This document shows positions 32,289 through 32,482 of a stretch of 32,482 bases of DNA, one piece after another; within the stretch, counting starts at the first letter, position 1, and every line of letters begins with the position of its first letter. A program made the translations under genes and the position numbers. The notes under the pieces were generated by a model, which was not told where the DNA came from, did no database searches, and was given only the letters and a program-made list of their open reading frames with translations. Origin of the DNA: Promethearchaeota archaeon (GTDB taxonomy: Archaea; Asgardarchaeota; Lokiarchaeia; Sigynarchaeales; SOKP01); assembly GCA_014730295.1 (NCBI GenBank), contig WJIN01000043.1, positions 1-32,482 of the forward strand, written 5' to 3'.

Positions 32289-32482
32289 GCCGATCTTAAT
32301 AGATTTTTATCCACAGATCCAAATATACGAAATGATTCATTTTGAAAAAGATCCACGAATAAAATTAAAAAATTCACTAACAAGGTACTCAAAAAGGTTG
32401 ATATCGAACTCCCTCAGTTTAGAGTAATATTAGATTCTCCTTATTGAAATTGGTAATTGTAACATACAAATAAACAAATTAA

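Larger units (their letters stand above)
31923..32482. other. 560-bp region upstream of the methyltransferase unit
   Basis: AT-rich and gene-poor; it should contain the promoter of the corrinoid unit. A TATA-like TTTAAATATATTTGG (minus strand, about 32092-32106) would give a ~160-nt leader. A 28-codon reading frame at 32202-32288 on the plus strand is listed separately. Bases 32289-32482 show nothing I can interpret before the window ends. Confidence 0.4.

Overview
The window reads as chromosomal DNA of a low-GC archaeon, most probably an Asgard archaeon of the Lokiarchaeia type. This taxonomic call is inference. It rests on a TFIIB-type factor, a soluble MtrH-type methyltransferase, a tungsten-type aldehyde:ferredoxin oxidoreductase, F420-type luciferase-like and DUF362 proteins, an archaeal split MgtE with a PhoU/TrkA-C partner, archaeal T-tract gene ends, and a secreted beta-propeller ending in a PG-plus-helix-plus-basic sorting tail. 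I see no tRNA, rRNA, CRISPR array or intact mobile element.

Layout. Bases 2-1333 hold the 3' part of a histone-deacetylase-family gene (cut by the window edge) facing a SlyD-like FKBP prolyl isomerase. Bases 1334-2050 contain a decayed IS200/IS605-type tnpB. Bases 2051-10039 are on the minus strand: a DUF362 protein and two ~950-residue paralogous P-type ATPases with unusual M4 and M6 ion-site residues. Next come a divergent TFB (10191-11189), a small membrane protein, a nitroreductase, an aldehyde:ferredoxin oxidoreductase, a seven-repeat surface beta-propeller and another membrane protein. Bases 16822-19359 are a tight two-gene FAD oxidase / CCG iron-sulfur unit, followed by endonuclease IV, a four-helix membrane protein and a convergent soluble PAS-GAF histidine kinase. 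Bases 22835-25874 are a minus-strand operon: two MgtE half-transporters, a duplicated PhoU/TrkA-C regulator and a 6-phospho-3-hexuloisomerase. A phosphoribosyltransferase, an F420-type LLM oxidoreductase and an 88-residue unknown follow.

The right end (28949-31922, minus strand) is the most interesting block. It is a three-gene corrinoid methyl-transfer set: corrinoid protein, then a UroD-fold methyltransferase, then an MtrH-family methyltransferase. The composition matches the three-component demethylation systems of acetogens and methoxydotrophic archaea (Odm/Mtv/Mto type): the UroD-fold protein would take a methyl group from a substrate, the corrinoid protein would carry it, and MtrH would pass it to tetrahydromethanopterin or folate. 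The UroD-like member lacks the zinc ligands of thiol-methylating MtaA/MtbA enzymes, and a hairpin plus T8 tract sits before the MtrH gene. The substrate cannot be read from sequence.
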